Part shown: positions 1-6,797 of the stretch, piece after piece
Position numbering within the stretch: position 1 is the stretch's first letter
Layout of the letters: each line of letters opens with the position of its first letter
Origin: Caldifarciminota bacterium
Lineage (GTDB): Bacteria > Hydrothermota > 32-111 > QNBC01
NCBI GenBank assembly: GCA_023132105.1
Contig: JAGLYS010000078.1
Span: forward strand, 1-10,085
DNA length: 10,085 nucleotides
Direction of reading: 5' to 3'
Notes under the pieces: model-generated
Seen by the model: only the letters and a program-made list of their open reading frames with translations
Told to the model about the DNA's origin: nothing
The model's database searches: none
Program-made: the position numbers and the translations under genes

Positions 1-1063
1 ACTTGTGGAAGCGATTCTAAAAAGTATAAATGCAGTCGGAACAGACCTAAACCCATTGGCACGGTTAATTGCAAAAACAAAAACAGCAAAGATAGAATTG
101 CAAATTTTGGATTTATATTTAAAAGAGTTTAATGATTTTTCATTCTCTCTAAACTTTGGTATTAACGAACCTAATATTGTTATTCCAAACTTTAAGAACA
201 TTGATTTTTGGTTTTCAAAAAAAACACAAAATAAATTAGCTATCATAAAGCAATTTATAGATAATATAAGTGATAAAAATGTTAAAGATCTGTTTTATGT
301 AGCATTTAGTGAAACAGTAAGAGAAAGTAGTTTTACTCGAAATAGCGAGTTTAAGCTTTATAGAATACCAGAAAAACAAAGAGAAAAATTTAATCCTGAT
401 GCTTTTTCAATGATCATTTCAAAACTTGCAAGAAATAGAAGAGGATTAATCGATTATCTTGATAAAACAAAATATATTAATGCAAAAGCTCAGATTTTTG
501 GCTTTAACACTGTTGAAACCATTGAAAATATTCCTGAGAAATCTATTGAAATTATTGTAACTTCTCCTCCTTATGGAGATAGTAGAACAACTGTTGCTTA
601 CGGACAATTTTCTCGCTTGTCAAATCAATGGCTCGGGATTGAAAACGCCAACCAAATTGATAACAAATTGATGGGTGGCAAAATAAGTAATATTCATAAA
701 TTTGGAATTAATATTGTGGATAAAATCATAGAAAAAATTGCGATAAAAGATAATAAACGAGCAAAAGAAGTATATAGTTTTTACAAAGACTATTATAAAT
801 CAATAAATAATGTTTCAGTTACTTTAAAAAGCGGCGGTTATGCGTGTTATGTTGTAGGGAATCGTAAAGTAAAAGGAATAACTTTACCAACAGATAAAAT
901 TACAAGAGCATTTTTTGAAGCAAACGGTTTTGAATACAAAAATACTTTTATTAGGAATATACCGAATAAAAGAATGCCAAGTAAAAATAGTCCGACAAAT
1001 GAAATCGGAAAAACTGAAACAACAATGAATAACGAATATATTGTAGTGATGAGAAAATATTGA
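1..1063 (+). CDS. DNA methyltransferase with TSPPY motif (probably N4-cytosine), 5' end outside window
   Basis: This is the 3' part of a gene that is already open at the window edge; no start codon is visible. It encodes an S-adenosylmethionine-dependent DNA amino-methyltransferase, probably the modification part of a restriction-modification system or an orphan. The first residues (LVEAILKS.NAVGTDLNPLA) look like the segment just after the FxGxG cofactor loop, with D14 of DLNPLA (counted from the valine codon at 5) as the likely cofactor-binding acidic residue. The catalytic motif TSPPY lies at residues 186-190 and continues into GDSRTTVAYGQFSR. The segment KSGGYACYVVGNRKVKG (about 275-291) is a late core strand. 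The order cofactor motif, about 170 intervening residues (likely target recognition), then catalytic motif resembles the alpha arrangement. SPPY favours N4-cytosine, but N6-adenine is not excluded. No partner nuclease is seen on the visible side, and the target sequence cannot be read from the protein. Confidence 0.85.
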   Translation, partial: LVEAILKSINAVGTDLNPLARLIAKTKTAKIELQILDLYLKEFNDFSFSLNFGINEPNIVIPNFKNIDFWFSKKTQNKLAIIKQFIDNISDKNVKDLFYVAFSETVRESSFTRNSEFKLYRIPEKQREKFNPDAFSMIISKLARNRRGLIDYLDKTKYINAKAQIFGFNTVETIENIPEKSIEIIVTSPPYGDSRTTVAYGQFSRLSNQWLGIENANQIDNKLMGGKISNIHKFGINIVDKIIEKIAIKDNKRAKEVYSFYKDYYKSINNVSVTLKSGGYACYVVGNRKVKGITLPTDKITRAFFEANGFEYKNTFIRNIPNKRMPSKNSPTNEIGKTETTMNNEYIVVMRKY

Positions 1064-1163
1064 TTTTACTATATTTAGTTTTTAATAAAACACATTAAAA
1101 ATCATTTCACCTATCATTTTCCCACTGTAACTCATATATTTAAACGAATTCGGTATCAAAAGA

Positions 1164-1403
1164 ATGCGTACCAGATGGGGGACTTGTAATACAAGAGCAA
1201 AAAGAATTTGGCTGAATTTAGAATTGGCAAAGAAACCAACGGAATGTTTGGAATATATAATAATTCATGAATTAGTGCATTTATTGGAAAGAAGCCATAA
1301 TAAAATATTTACAAAATATATGAATGAATTTATACCTAAATGGAAATTTTACAAAGACGAATTAAATAGATTACCATTTTGTCATACCGATTGGAATTAT
1401 TGA
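1164..1403 (+). pseudogene. C-terminal remnant of M48-type (YgjP/DUF45-like) zinc metallopeptidase
   Basis: The 79 residues match only the C-terminal core of the YgjP/DUF45 metallopeptidase family. Seen: RWGTC at residues 4-8, the conserved asparagine and leucine of WLNLEL, HELVH at 35-39 (zinc ligands H35 and H39, catalytic E36), a third ligand candidate H45 in SHNK, and the typical tail with PKW and HTDWNY. Family members are usually about 200-250 residues, so the N-terminal half is missing. The matching frame runs upstream without an ATG through roughly EFGIKR and closes at a TAA at 1128-1130. The ATG at 1164 therefore lies inside a conserved region and is probably not an original start. 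Only about 100 bases separate it from the methyltransferase, too few for the missing half. Such peptidases often sit beside type I restriction genes, so I read it as a deletion remnant of a defence locus. A short functional protein is possible but unlikely. Confidence 0.75.
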
Positions 1404-1456
1404 GTTAGGATGAACCAATTCCAGAAAGACAATTAATATATTAATTATCTATACAA

Positions 1457-1497
1457 TCACCCTCACCTCAGTCCTTTCCCATCAAGGGAGAGGAAGA
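1457..1497. repeat. Short inverted repeat of the CCCTCACC...GGGAGAGG type
   Basis: The arms CCTTTCCC (1473-1480) and GGGAGAGG (1486-1493) pair over eight positions with one G-U pair around an ATCAA loop, preceded by CCCTCACCTCAGT. This wording is typical of short intergenic palindromes dispersed in many bacterial genomes. Only one copy is in the window, so its repeat status rests on recognition. Confidence 0.6.
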
Positions 1498-1531
1498 AAA
1501 GCACTGAAAGGGGAATACAATTATGGAAGAC

Positions 1532-1560
1532 AAGATTCTGAAATAAATTCAGAATGACAG
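1532..1560. repeat. ATTCTGAA/TTCAGAAT palindromic repeat, copy 1
   Basis: The perfect arms ATTCTGAA (1535-1542) and TTCAGAAT (1548-1555) flank a five-base loop and are followed by GACAGG. The same unit with the same flanks recurs at 1730-1760, so this is a real family within the window. Its reverse complement gives the well-known intergenic wording CATTCTGAA...TTCAGAATC. Confidence 0.75.
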
Positions 1561-1568
1561 GAATGGCA

Positions 1569-1612
1569 TAGGGGCAGATACAGGGGTCGCCCCTACAATT
1601 TACGGTTAACGA
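1569..1612. repeat. GGGGC...GCCCCTACAATT palindromic repeat, copy 1
   Basis: The arms TAGGGGC (1569-1575) and GCCCCTA (1589-1595) form a seven-base stem. An inner alternative hairpin, AGGGG (1582-1586) with CCCCT (1590-1594), is also possible. The trailing GCCCCTACAATT followed by AT-rich DNA is shared with the copy at 1848-1900, which supports a common family with variable centres. Confidence 0.65.
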
Positions 1613-1629
1613 TTAACAAAAATAAACAT

Positions 1630-1704
1630 GTCATTGCGAACGAAGTGAAGCAATCCCACAAGAGTGAACATAGATTGCTTCGTCGTTTTACTTCTCGCGA
1701 TGAC
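1630..1704. repeat. Long imperfect inverted repeat, GTCATTGCGA...GCAATC family
   Basis: The left arm, 1630-1655, begins GTCATTGCGA and ends GAAGCAATC. The right arm, 1673-1704, begins GATTGCTTCGTCG and ends CGCGATGAC. The arms are imperfect inverted copies of each other around a central spacer of about 17 bases (1656-1672). This wording is a widespread dispersed palindromic element in bacterial intergenic DNA. It could fold as a long RNA hairpin if transcribed, and it encodes nothing credible. Confidence 0.8.
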
Positions 1705-1729
1705 GACGATGGGATTAGTGGAAAGGTAT

Positions 1730-1760
1730 GAGATTCTGAATCAAGTTCAGAATGACAAGG
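1730..1760. repeat. ATTCTGAA/TTCAGAAT palindromic repeat, copy 2
   Basis: The arms ATTCTGAA (1733-1740) and TTCAGAAT (1746-1753) surround the loop TCAAG and are followed by GACAAGG. This is the second copy of the element at 1532-1560: stem sequence and flanks are the same and only the loop differs. Two partial copies of its right end (GAATGACA) follow at 1768-1775 and 1790-1797, as if the end had been duplicated. Confidence 0.75.
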
Positions 1761-1847
1761 AAAGGTAGAATGACAAGGAGGTGAGGCAGGAATGACAGAA
1801 AAGGGAGGAGAGAGTGGAAATATCATTTATTTCTATTTCACGAATTA

Positions 1848-1900
1848 GGGCACGATGCATCGTGCCCCTACAATTATATAATTGCAATTTACAATTTACG
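1848..1900. repeat. Perfect 20-base palindrome with GCCCCTACAATT tail, copy 2
   Basis: GGGCACGATG (1848-1857) is followed directly by its exact reverse complement CATCGTGCCC (1858-1867). The tail CCTACAATT and an AT-rich stretch containing CAATTTACAATTTACG follow. The tail matches the copy at 1569-1612 (GCCCCTACAATTTACG). A loop-free perfect palindrome of this length is likely to extrude or to form a hairpin in RNA. Confidence 0.7.
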
Positions 1901-1949
1901 CCTTTTGTAACCTGCAACTGTTATATATACCCGAAATAAATTTCCCCTC

Positions 1950-1978
1950 TTGTCAAACTGAATTAAATGTGTTAGATT
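1950..1978 (+). promoter_or_regulatory. Possible housekeeping promoter for smg-topA-trmFO-xer
   Basis: TTGTCA (1950-1955, five of six consensus bases) and TAGATT (1973-1978, four of six) are separated by exactly 17 bases. The -10 box ends only eight bases before the chosen smg start, so transcription would begin at or next to the ATG and give a nearly leaderless message. That closeness makes the call tentative; a promoter inside the repeat region is an alternative. Confidence 0.3.
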
Positions 1979-1986
1979 ACGGTGAA

Positions 1987-2400
1987 ATGATTGGTAGTAT
2001 AGTTGATATAGTTTTGTTTATAAAGGAAAAGAAATCTCAGGGATTACACATTCCAGAGATAAAAAATATTCTTCTTATAGAAGGATATGGCATATATGAA
2101 ATTGAAAAAGCAATAAATTTTAGCATTCGCTCGAATAACAGAAATGTTTTAGAGCGTTCTATTAGTCCGTTGGAAAGTGCCTACTTCTCAAAAAATGCAA
2201 TTAAATACCTGTACAGATTATCATATTACAATATCCTTACAAAGGAGCAATTTGAAACCATTATCGATGATATTACAAGTTATTCGGCACATAGAGTAAG
2301 CGAGGATGAAGTTAAATTATTGGTTTCAATAATGCTATTCAATGAACCTCCTGAATTGATATTGCCTCAAAAATCAATAGAAGAGCAATTTATACATTAA
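1987..2400 (+). CDS. smg: Smg (DUF494) family protein
   Basis: This is a 137-residue protein of the Smg/DUF494 family, whose biochemical role is unknown. In proteobacteria the gene lies next to dprA and topA. Seen: an N-terminal helical part (MIGSIVDIVLFIKEKK, then a helix-turn-like PEIKNILLIEGYGIYEIEKAI at about 23-43). A C-terminal block follows from about residue 68, with AIKYLYRLSYYNILTKEQFETIIDD and the ending VSEDEVKLLVSIMLFNEP, which is the family signature. The ATG at 1987 was chosen because family members start directly with this segment; the open frame upstream to 1882 runs through repeat-derived DNA. The ribosome site is weak (GGTGAA right before the ATG). The stop is one base before the topA start, so the two are co-transcribed and probably translationally coupled. 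dprA, the usual upstream partner, is absent and repeats occupy its place. Confidence 0.85.
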   Translation: MIGSIVDIVLFIKEKKSQGLHIPEIKNILLIEGYGIYEIEKAINFSIRSNNRNVLERSISPLESAYFSKNAIKYLYRLSYYNILTKEQFETIIDDITSYSAHRVSEDEVKLLVSIMLFNEPPELILPQKSIEEQFIH

Positions 2401-2401
2401 T

Positions 2402-4591
2402 ATGTTTTCACTTATTATTGTCGAATCACCTACAAAAGCGAGAACAATACAAAAGTATTTCGGAAAGGAATATAAAGTAATTTCAAGTGTAGGTCATATA
2501 ATAGACCTTCCGAAATCAAAATTAGGCATTGACATTAAAAATAATTTCGAACCCCAATATATACAGATTAAGGGAAAAACCAAAGTGATAAGGAATATTA
2601 GGGACGAAGCTTCTCTCGCCGAAAATATTATTATTGCTACCGACCCTGACAGGGAAGGAGAAGCCATCGCATTTTTTATAAAAAGTATTGTAAAAAACAA
2701 AAATGTTAAACGAGCTCTCTTCTATGAAATAACAAAAGATGCCTGCAATACAGCCATCAATAATGCCGGGGATATTAATATGGAAAGGGTTGAAGCACAG
2801 AAAGCAAGAAGGATATTGGACAGATTGGTTGGATATTTAATAAGTCCCTACCTCTGGAAACTTATAAGATTTGGACTCAGTGCAGGTCGTGTTCAAACCG
2901 TAGCTCTAAGACTTATATGTGAACGGGAAGATAACATAAAAATATTCAAAGAGGATGAATTCTGGACAATTAAGGGATTGTTTGGTGAAGAAAACGATAG
3001 TTTCTCCTGTGATCTTATCTTAATCGATAATAAAAAGCCGGAAATCAACAATGAGAAAGATGCAAATTCAATCAAATCTTCCCTTTTGAAATCGACATTT
3101 AAGGTTATTGATTATAGAAAAAATAAAAAGGAATTAAAACCACCTGCTCCATATATAACCAGTACGCTTCAACAGGAAGCATCGAGACGATTGTATTTCT
3201 CGGCAAAGAAAACTATGATAGTTGCTCAACAACTTTTCGAAGGTATCGGTCTTGGAAAAAAGGGCAGTACCGGACTTATTACATATATGAGAACGGATTC
3301 TATCAGAATCTCAAGCAAAGCGAAAGAAAGCACAAAACTTTACATCGAAGAAATCTTTGGGAAAGATTACATACAAACAAAAGAGATAAAACAGAGAACA
3401 AAAAAATTCGCACAGGAAGCACATGAAGCAATTAGACCTACAAACATTAGACATTCCCCTGAAAGTATAAAGAATTTCCTTTCCCCCGAACAGTATAAAT
3501 TATATAAATTGATATTTACGCGATTCCTTGCAAGTCAGATGGCACCGGCTATTTATAACGAAACAAAGGTTGATCTTTTCGATGAAAGACATACATTCCG
3601 TGGAAAAGCTTCTATTCTTGAATTTGATGGATTCACTAAAATATATCCTGTAAAACTTAATAATATTCAAATAATTCCTTTTCTCAATAAAGGCGATAAA
3701 CTTATTCCTCTTGATATAATTACCGAACAGCACTTTACAAAACCACATTCAAGGTATACGGAAGGAACGCTTGTTAAGGATTTGGAGTCAAAGGGAATTG
3801 GAAGACCGAGTACATATGCATCGATAATATCAAGACTTCTTGACAGGAAATATGTCGAAATAATTGAAAAAAAACTTCATCCGACAGAACTCGGAGAGAT
3901 TGTAGAAAAAACTCTTATTCAACTATTTCCTGATATATTTGATATAAAATTTACCTCGGGTATGGAAAAAGATTTAGATGAAATTGAAAATGGCAAAATA
4001 CAATATATAGATTTGATAAATGATTTTTATCCGAAATTAAAAGAAAAAATGGACAAGATTGATCAAAATAAAGAATCGATAAAGAAAAACATAGAAAAAA
4101 CAACGGATATGAGGTGTCCAAAATGTGGATCTCCGTTAATTTTAAAATGGGGAAGATTCGGCAAATTCCTCGCTTGCAGCAACTACCCTAAATGTAAATA
4201 TACAAAACCAATAGAGAAAAAAGCAAAAACAATTAAACCCGTTGGAGAAAAATGCCCTGAATGTGGAGCAGATCTTATATATGCAAACGGGAAATTTGGC
4301 AATTTTATAGCTTGTAGCAACTATCCGAAATGCAAATATACAAGAGCAATCCCTATCGGTGTCAAATGCCCCGAAGAAAATTGCAATGGTGAAATTATAC
4401 AGAGACGAAGCAAAAAGGGCAGAATATTCTATGGATGCAGTAATTATCCGAAATGCAAATTCAGCACATGGTATAAACCTGTGAATAAGATTTGCTCGAA
4501 ATGCGGGAATTATTATATGGAAGAGCATAAGGGGAAAAACGAAGATGTAAAACTGATCTGCAGCAAATGTAAACACACAATAGATGAATAA
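2402..4591 (+). CDS. topA: DNA topoisomerase I (type IA) with four zinc ribbons
   Basis: TopA relaxes negative supercoils by cutting one strand through a 5'-phosphotyrosine link. The 729 residues contain the full type IA core. The Toprim domain has E8 in VESPTKA and the metal-binding DPDREGEA at 81-88. GLSAGRVQTVALRLI lies at 158-172. The catalytic tyrosine is Y295 in GLITYMRTDS. HEAIRPT lies at 341-347 and TEGTLVKDLESKGIGRPSTYASI at about 453-475. The C-terminus carries four Cys4 zinc ribbons: C572/C575/C592/C598, C618/C621/C638/C644, C656/C661/C679/C685 and C698/C701/C720/C723. The first three share ACSNYPKCK-like ends, including near-identical DNA, suggesting internal duplication. There is no clear ribosome site; the start follows the smg stop by one base, so reinitiation is likely. 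The end overlaps trmFO by eight bases. Length and motifs indicate an intact housekeeping gene. Confidence 0.98.
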   Translation: MFSLIIVESPTKARTIQKYFGKEYKVISSVGHIIDLPKSKLGIDIKNNFEPQYIQIKGKTKVIRNIRDEASLAENIIIATDPDREGEAIAFFIKSIVKNKNVKRALFYEITKDACNTAINNAGDINMERVEAQKARRILDRLVGYLISPYLWKLIRFGLSAGRVQTVALRLICEREDNIKIFKEDEFWTIKGLFGEENDSFSCDLILIDNKKPEINNEKDANSIKSSLLKSTFKVIDYRKNKKELKPPAPYITSTLQQEASRRLYFSAKKTMIVAQQLFEGIGLGKKGSTGLITYMRTDSIRISSKAKESTKLYIEEIFGKDYIQTKEIKQRTKKFAQEAHEAIRPTNIRHSPESIKNFLSPEQYKLYKLIFTRFLASQMAPAIYNETKVDLFDERHTFRGKASILEFDGFTKIYPVKLNNIQIIPFLNKGDKLIPLDIITEQHFTKPHSRYTEGTLVKDLESKGIGRPSTYASIISRLLDRKYVEIIEKKLHPTELGEIVEKTLIQLFPDIFDIKFTSGMEKDLDEIENGKIQYIDLINDFYPKLKEKMDKIDQNKESIKKNIEKTTDMRCPKCGSPLILKWGRFGKFLACSNYPKCKYTKPIEKKAKTIKPVGEKCPECGADLIYANGKFGNFIACSNYPKCKYTRAIPIGVKCPEENCNGEIIQRRSKKGRIFYGCSNYPKCKFSTWYKPVNKICSKCGNYYMEEHKGKNEDVKLICSKCKHTIDE

Positions 4592-5909
4592 AGCAATCTA
4601 TGTGATTGGGGGTGGTCTTGCAGGTTCTGAGGCCGCTTATCAACTTGCAAAAATCGGATATTCCGTTAAACTCTTTGAGCAAAGACCAAAAAAATCAACC
4701 GAAGCCCATAAGACGAATTATCTCGCCGAACTTGTATGTAGTAATTCATTTAAATCTACAGAACTTATCAATGCTCATGGATTGCTAAAATATGAATTAA
4801 GTCGGTATAATTCTTTGATAATGGAAGTTGCAGAGAAAAACAATATCAAAGGAGGTAAAGCTCTTGTTGTCGATAGGGAGAAATTTTCTAACGATATAAC
4901 GGAAACACTCTACAATAACAGCAATATTGAAGTAATAAGAGAGCATATTACTAAAATTGATGAAAATATTAATACAATTATTGCAACAGGTCCATTATCC
5001 GAAAAGTTCTTAGCAAATAGTATAGGTAGACACTTAAATAATGATAATCTCTATTTTTATGATGCTATTTCCCCAACTGTTATTAGAGAATCTATAGATA
5101 TGAGTAAAGCATTTTGGGGCTCAAGATATAACAATGATGACGCATACCTGAATATCCCATTAACGAAGGATCAGTATTTTAAACTTGTTCGAATGATAAA
5201 TAGCGCTGAAAAAGCAGATGTTCATGATTTTGATAAAGAACTCTTCTTTGAAGGCTGTCTTCCTGTCGAGGAAATTGCACGAAGAGGGGAAAACACACTT
5301 CGCTTTGGCTTGATGAAACCCGTAGGACTTAATTCCCCAGAATCCTTTAACAAACCATATGCTATTATCCAGCTAAGAAGAGAAGATAAGGAGGGGACAA
5401 TTCTTAATATCGTGGGCTTTCAAACCCGTATGAAGTATGGGGAACAAAAGAGAATACTCAAATCTATTCCGGCACTAAAGGATGTTGAGATTGTAAGATT
5501 GGGTTCAATGCATAGAAACACATATATTAACGCAAAGGAATCCCTCAATTATAATCTTTCATTAAAAACAAAAAACAATATCTTTCTTGCAGGACAAATT
5601 ACAGGAGTTGAGGGCTATATAGAATCTGTAATGACAGGGTTTATTTCCGCGATACAGATGGATCGTTATATAAAAGACAGATCATACTATAGTTTTTCAA
5701 AAAACACACCGACCGGAGCATTGTTGGGATATCTGTTCGAAAATGTATCGGATAAGATACAGCCAATGAATATTAACTTCGGATTATTTCCCCCTATTGA
5801 TATAAAACTTAAAAAAAGAGAAAAACGAGAATTAATGGTTGAAAAGGCAAAAAAATGGATAGAAAAACAGAGAGTGGAAATTTTACAAAATATAGAGAAA
5901 GGTTTCTAA
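4584..5909 (+). CDS. trmFO: Folate/FAD-dependent tRNA m5U54 methyltransferase TrmFO
   Basis: TrmFO uses methylenetetrahydrofolate and reduced FAD to make 5-methyluridine at position 54 of the tRNA T-loop in the cytoplasm. The 441 residues show the FAD-binding start VIGGGLAGSEAAYQLA (7-22) with the acidic E32 that ends the second strand. The family block TEAHKTNYLAELVCSNSFKS (39-58) contains catalytic-type C52. EGCLPVEEIARRGENTLRFG begins near 223 and contains C225, the second conserved cysteine. NIFLAGQITGVEGYIESVMTG is the C-terminal FAD motif, and PTGALLGYL follows. The length is normal for the family. The start ATG overlaps the topA stop by eight bases and has no convincing ribosome site, so coupled translation is likely. 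The last 55 bases overlap the recombinase gene. Order topA-trmFO-xer is conserved in Firmicutes and several other phyla. It is distinguished from GidA/MnmG by its shorter length and the family block. Confidence 0.97.
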   Translation: MNKAIYVIGGGLAGSEAAYQLAKIGYSVKLFEQRPKKSTEAHKTNYLAELVCSNSFKSTELINAHGLLKYELSRYNSLIMEVAEKNNIKGGKALVVDREKFSNDITETLYNNSNIEVIREHITKIDENINTIIATGPLSEKFLANSIGRHLNNDNLYFYDAISPTVIRESIDMSKAFWGSRYNNDDAYLNIPLTKDQYFKLVRMINSAEKADVHDFDKELFFEGCLPVEEIARRGENTLRFGLMKPVGLNSPESFNKPYAIIQLRREDKEGTILNIVGFQTRMKYGEQKRILKSIPALKDVEIVRLGSMHRNTYINAKESLNYNLSLKTKNNIFLAGQITGVEGYIESVMTGFISAIQMDRYIKDRSYYSFSKNTPTGALLGYLFENVSDKIQPMNINFGLFPPIDIKLKKREKRELMVEKAKKWIEKQRVEILQNIEKGF

Positions 5910-6766
5910 AACATCTTTTAAATACAAGGAGATTTTCTATAAATACTATCATCTCATACAGACATGATATTATTCAATTTTATAATTTCCTGAATGATTT
6001 ATATGGTACGGAATATATAAATCAGATAAATCGTTCACATATAAGAGCTTTTATCTCTTCTCTTATGAAATATGGCTTTGATAGAAGTTCTGCAAATAGA
6101 AAACTATCAACCTTAAAATCTTTTTTCTCATACCTTGTATCAATAAATTGTATAGAAAAAAATCCCGTTCTACTAATAAAGGCACCTAAAATGGAGCATA
6201 AATTACCGACATTTCTGACTGTTACGGAAATCAACAATATGATGACTGTTCCGGATACAAGAAAATTTAAAGGCATACGAGATAGAGCCATTTTGGAAAT
6301 TCTTTATTCCACAGGAATGAGAGCATCCGAGTGTATTAATATCAATATTAATGATATAGATTTTGAAAATGAAACAATTCTCGTTCTGGGAAAAAGAAAA
6401 AAAGAAAGAATAATGCCATTCAATCAAAATTCAAAGACATCTATAAGAAATTATTTAATTGTCAGAAACAAAAAAGCTATAAATGGAGAACAAGCACTAT
6501 TTATAAATAAGAGTGGCACCAGACTCAGCCAACGGTCACTTATCAGAATTGTTAAGTTTTACATCAATCAGGTAGCGCCCGGAAAGAAGGCAAGCCCACA
6601 CACATTAAGGCATACATTTGCAACACACTTGCTCGATTCCGGTGCAGATCTAAGGGCGGTACAGGTTCTTTTAGGTCATGTTTCTCTCGGAACAACACAA
6701 ATTTATACACATATTACAAGAACAAAACTCAAAAAAATATATAATCAAGCTCACCCGAGAGCTTGA
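5855..6766 (+). CDS. xerC: Tyrosine recombinase, XerC/XerD family
   Basis: The 303-residue protein is a site-specific tyrosine recombinase, probably resolving chromosome dimers at dif. It has an N-terminal SAM-like DNA-binding domain (about 10-100, with the TIISYRHDIIQFYNFL helix) and a catalytic domain from about 118. All active-site residues are present: R156 in STGMRASE, K180 in LGKRKKER, H249 and R252 in HTLRHTFATHLL, H275 in LLGHVSLGTT and nucleophile Y284 in QIYTH. The only candidate start is the ATG at 5855, inside trmFO, preceded by AAAAGG at a good distance; this gives a 55-base overlap. Its position after topA-trmFO matches the xerC (codV) site in Firmicutes and argues against a mobile-element integrase. 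XerC versus XerD cannot be settled from one copy. The stop codon lies inside the terminator hairpin. Confidence 0.93.
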   Translation: MDRKTESGNFTKYRERFLKHLLNTRRFSINTIISYRHDIIQFYNFLNDLYGTEYINQINRSHIRAFISSLMKYGFDRSSANRKLSTLKSFFSYLVSINCIEKNPVLLIKAPKMEHKLPTFLTVTEINNMMTVPDTRKFKGIRDRAILEILYSTGMRASECINININDIDFENETILVLGKRKKERIMPFNQNSKTSIRNYLIVRNKKAINGEQALFINKSGTRLSQRSLIRIVKFYINQVAPGKKASPHTLRHTFATHLLDSGADLRAVQVLLGHVSLGTTQIYTHITRTKLKKIYNQAHPRA

Positions 6767-6780
6767 TTATATTTTTTGTT
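6731..6780. terminator. Bidirectional intrinsic terminator between converging operons
   Basis: ATAATCAAGCTC (6741-6752) and GAGCTTGATTAT (6759-6770) form a perfect 12-base stem with the loop ACCCGA. T6 at 6772-6777 follows on the + strand. A7 at 6731-6737 precedes it, which reads as a U run for the - strand operon that ends at 6798. The hairpin includes the last codons and the TGA stop of the recombinase gene. Confidence 0.92.
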
Positions 6781-6797
6781 ATAAGAAAATAGAAATT

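Larger units (their letters stand above)
1404..1986. other. Gene-free interval filled with palindromic repeats
   Basis: About 580 bases between the peptidase remnant and smg contain no credible gene. The interval starts with AT-rich DNA that includes a perfect 16-base palindrome at 1431-1446 (AATTAATATATTAATT). From 1457 to about 1900 it is almost continuous short inverted repeats, listed separately. Four copies of the octamer GAATGACA lie at 1552, 1750, 1768 and 1790. The last 90 bases are AT-rich and may hold the promoter of the smg-topA-trmFO-xer operon. A reverse-strand reading frame across 1593-1826 is a by-product of the repeats. Confidence 0.8.

Noticed and set aside
1593..1826. Reverse-strand open frame of 77 codons across the repeat cluster
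   Set aside because: Its residues (for example HSELDSESH and WDCFTSFAMT) are the usual artefact translations of the palindromic repeats. It has no domain, and the DNA is explained as repeats.
1457..1900. CRISPR array
   Set aside because: The repeats are of different families, unevenly spaced and internally palindromic. There is no regular repeat-spacer pattern and no cas gene.
1882..1986. Longer N-terminus for the Smg protein starting at 1882
   Set aside because: The extra 35 residues come from repeat-flanking DNA and do not resemble the family, while the ATG at 1987 begins exactly at the conserved segment.
4142..4576. Reverse-strand open frame of 144 codons inside topA
   Set aside because: It is an antisense shadow of the zinc-ribbon region; the topA frame has full family conservation.
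5855..6766. Integrase of a phage or genomic island
   Set aside because: It sits inside a conserved topA-trmFO-xer operon with a 55-base overlap. No attachment site, tRNA or mobile gene is nearby, and its length is typical of XerC/XerD.
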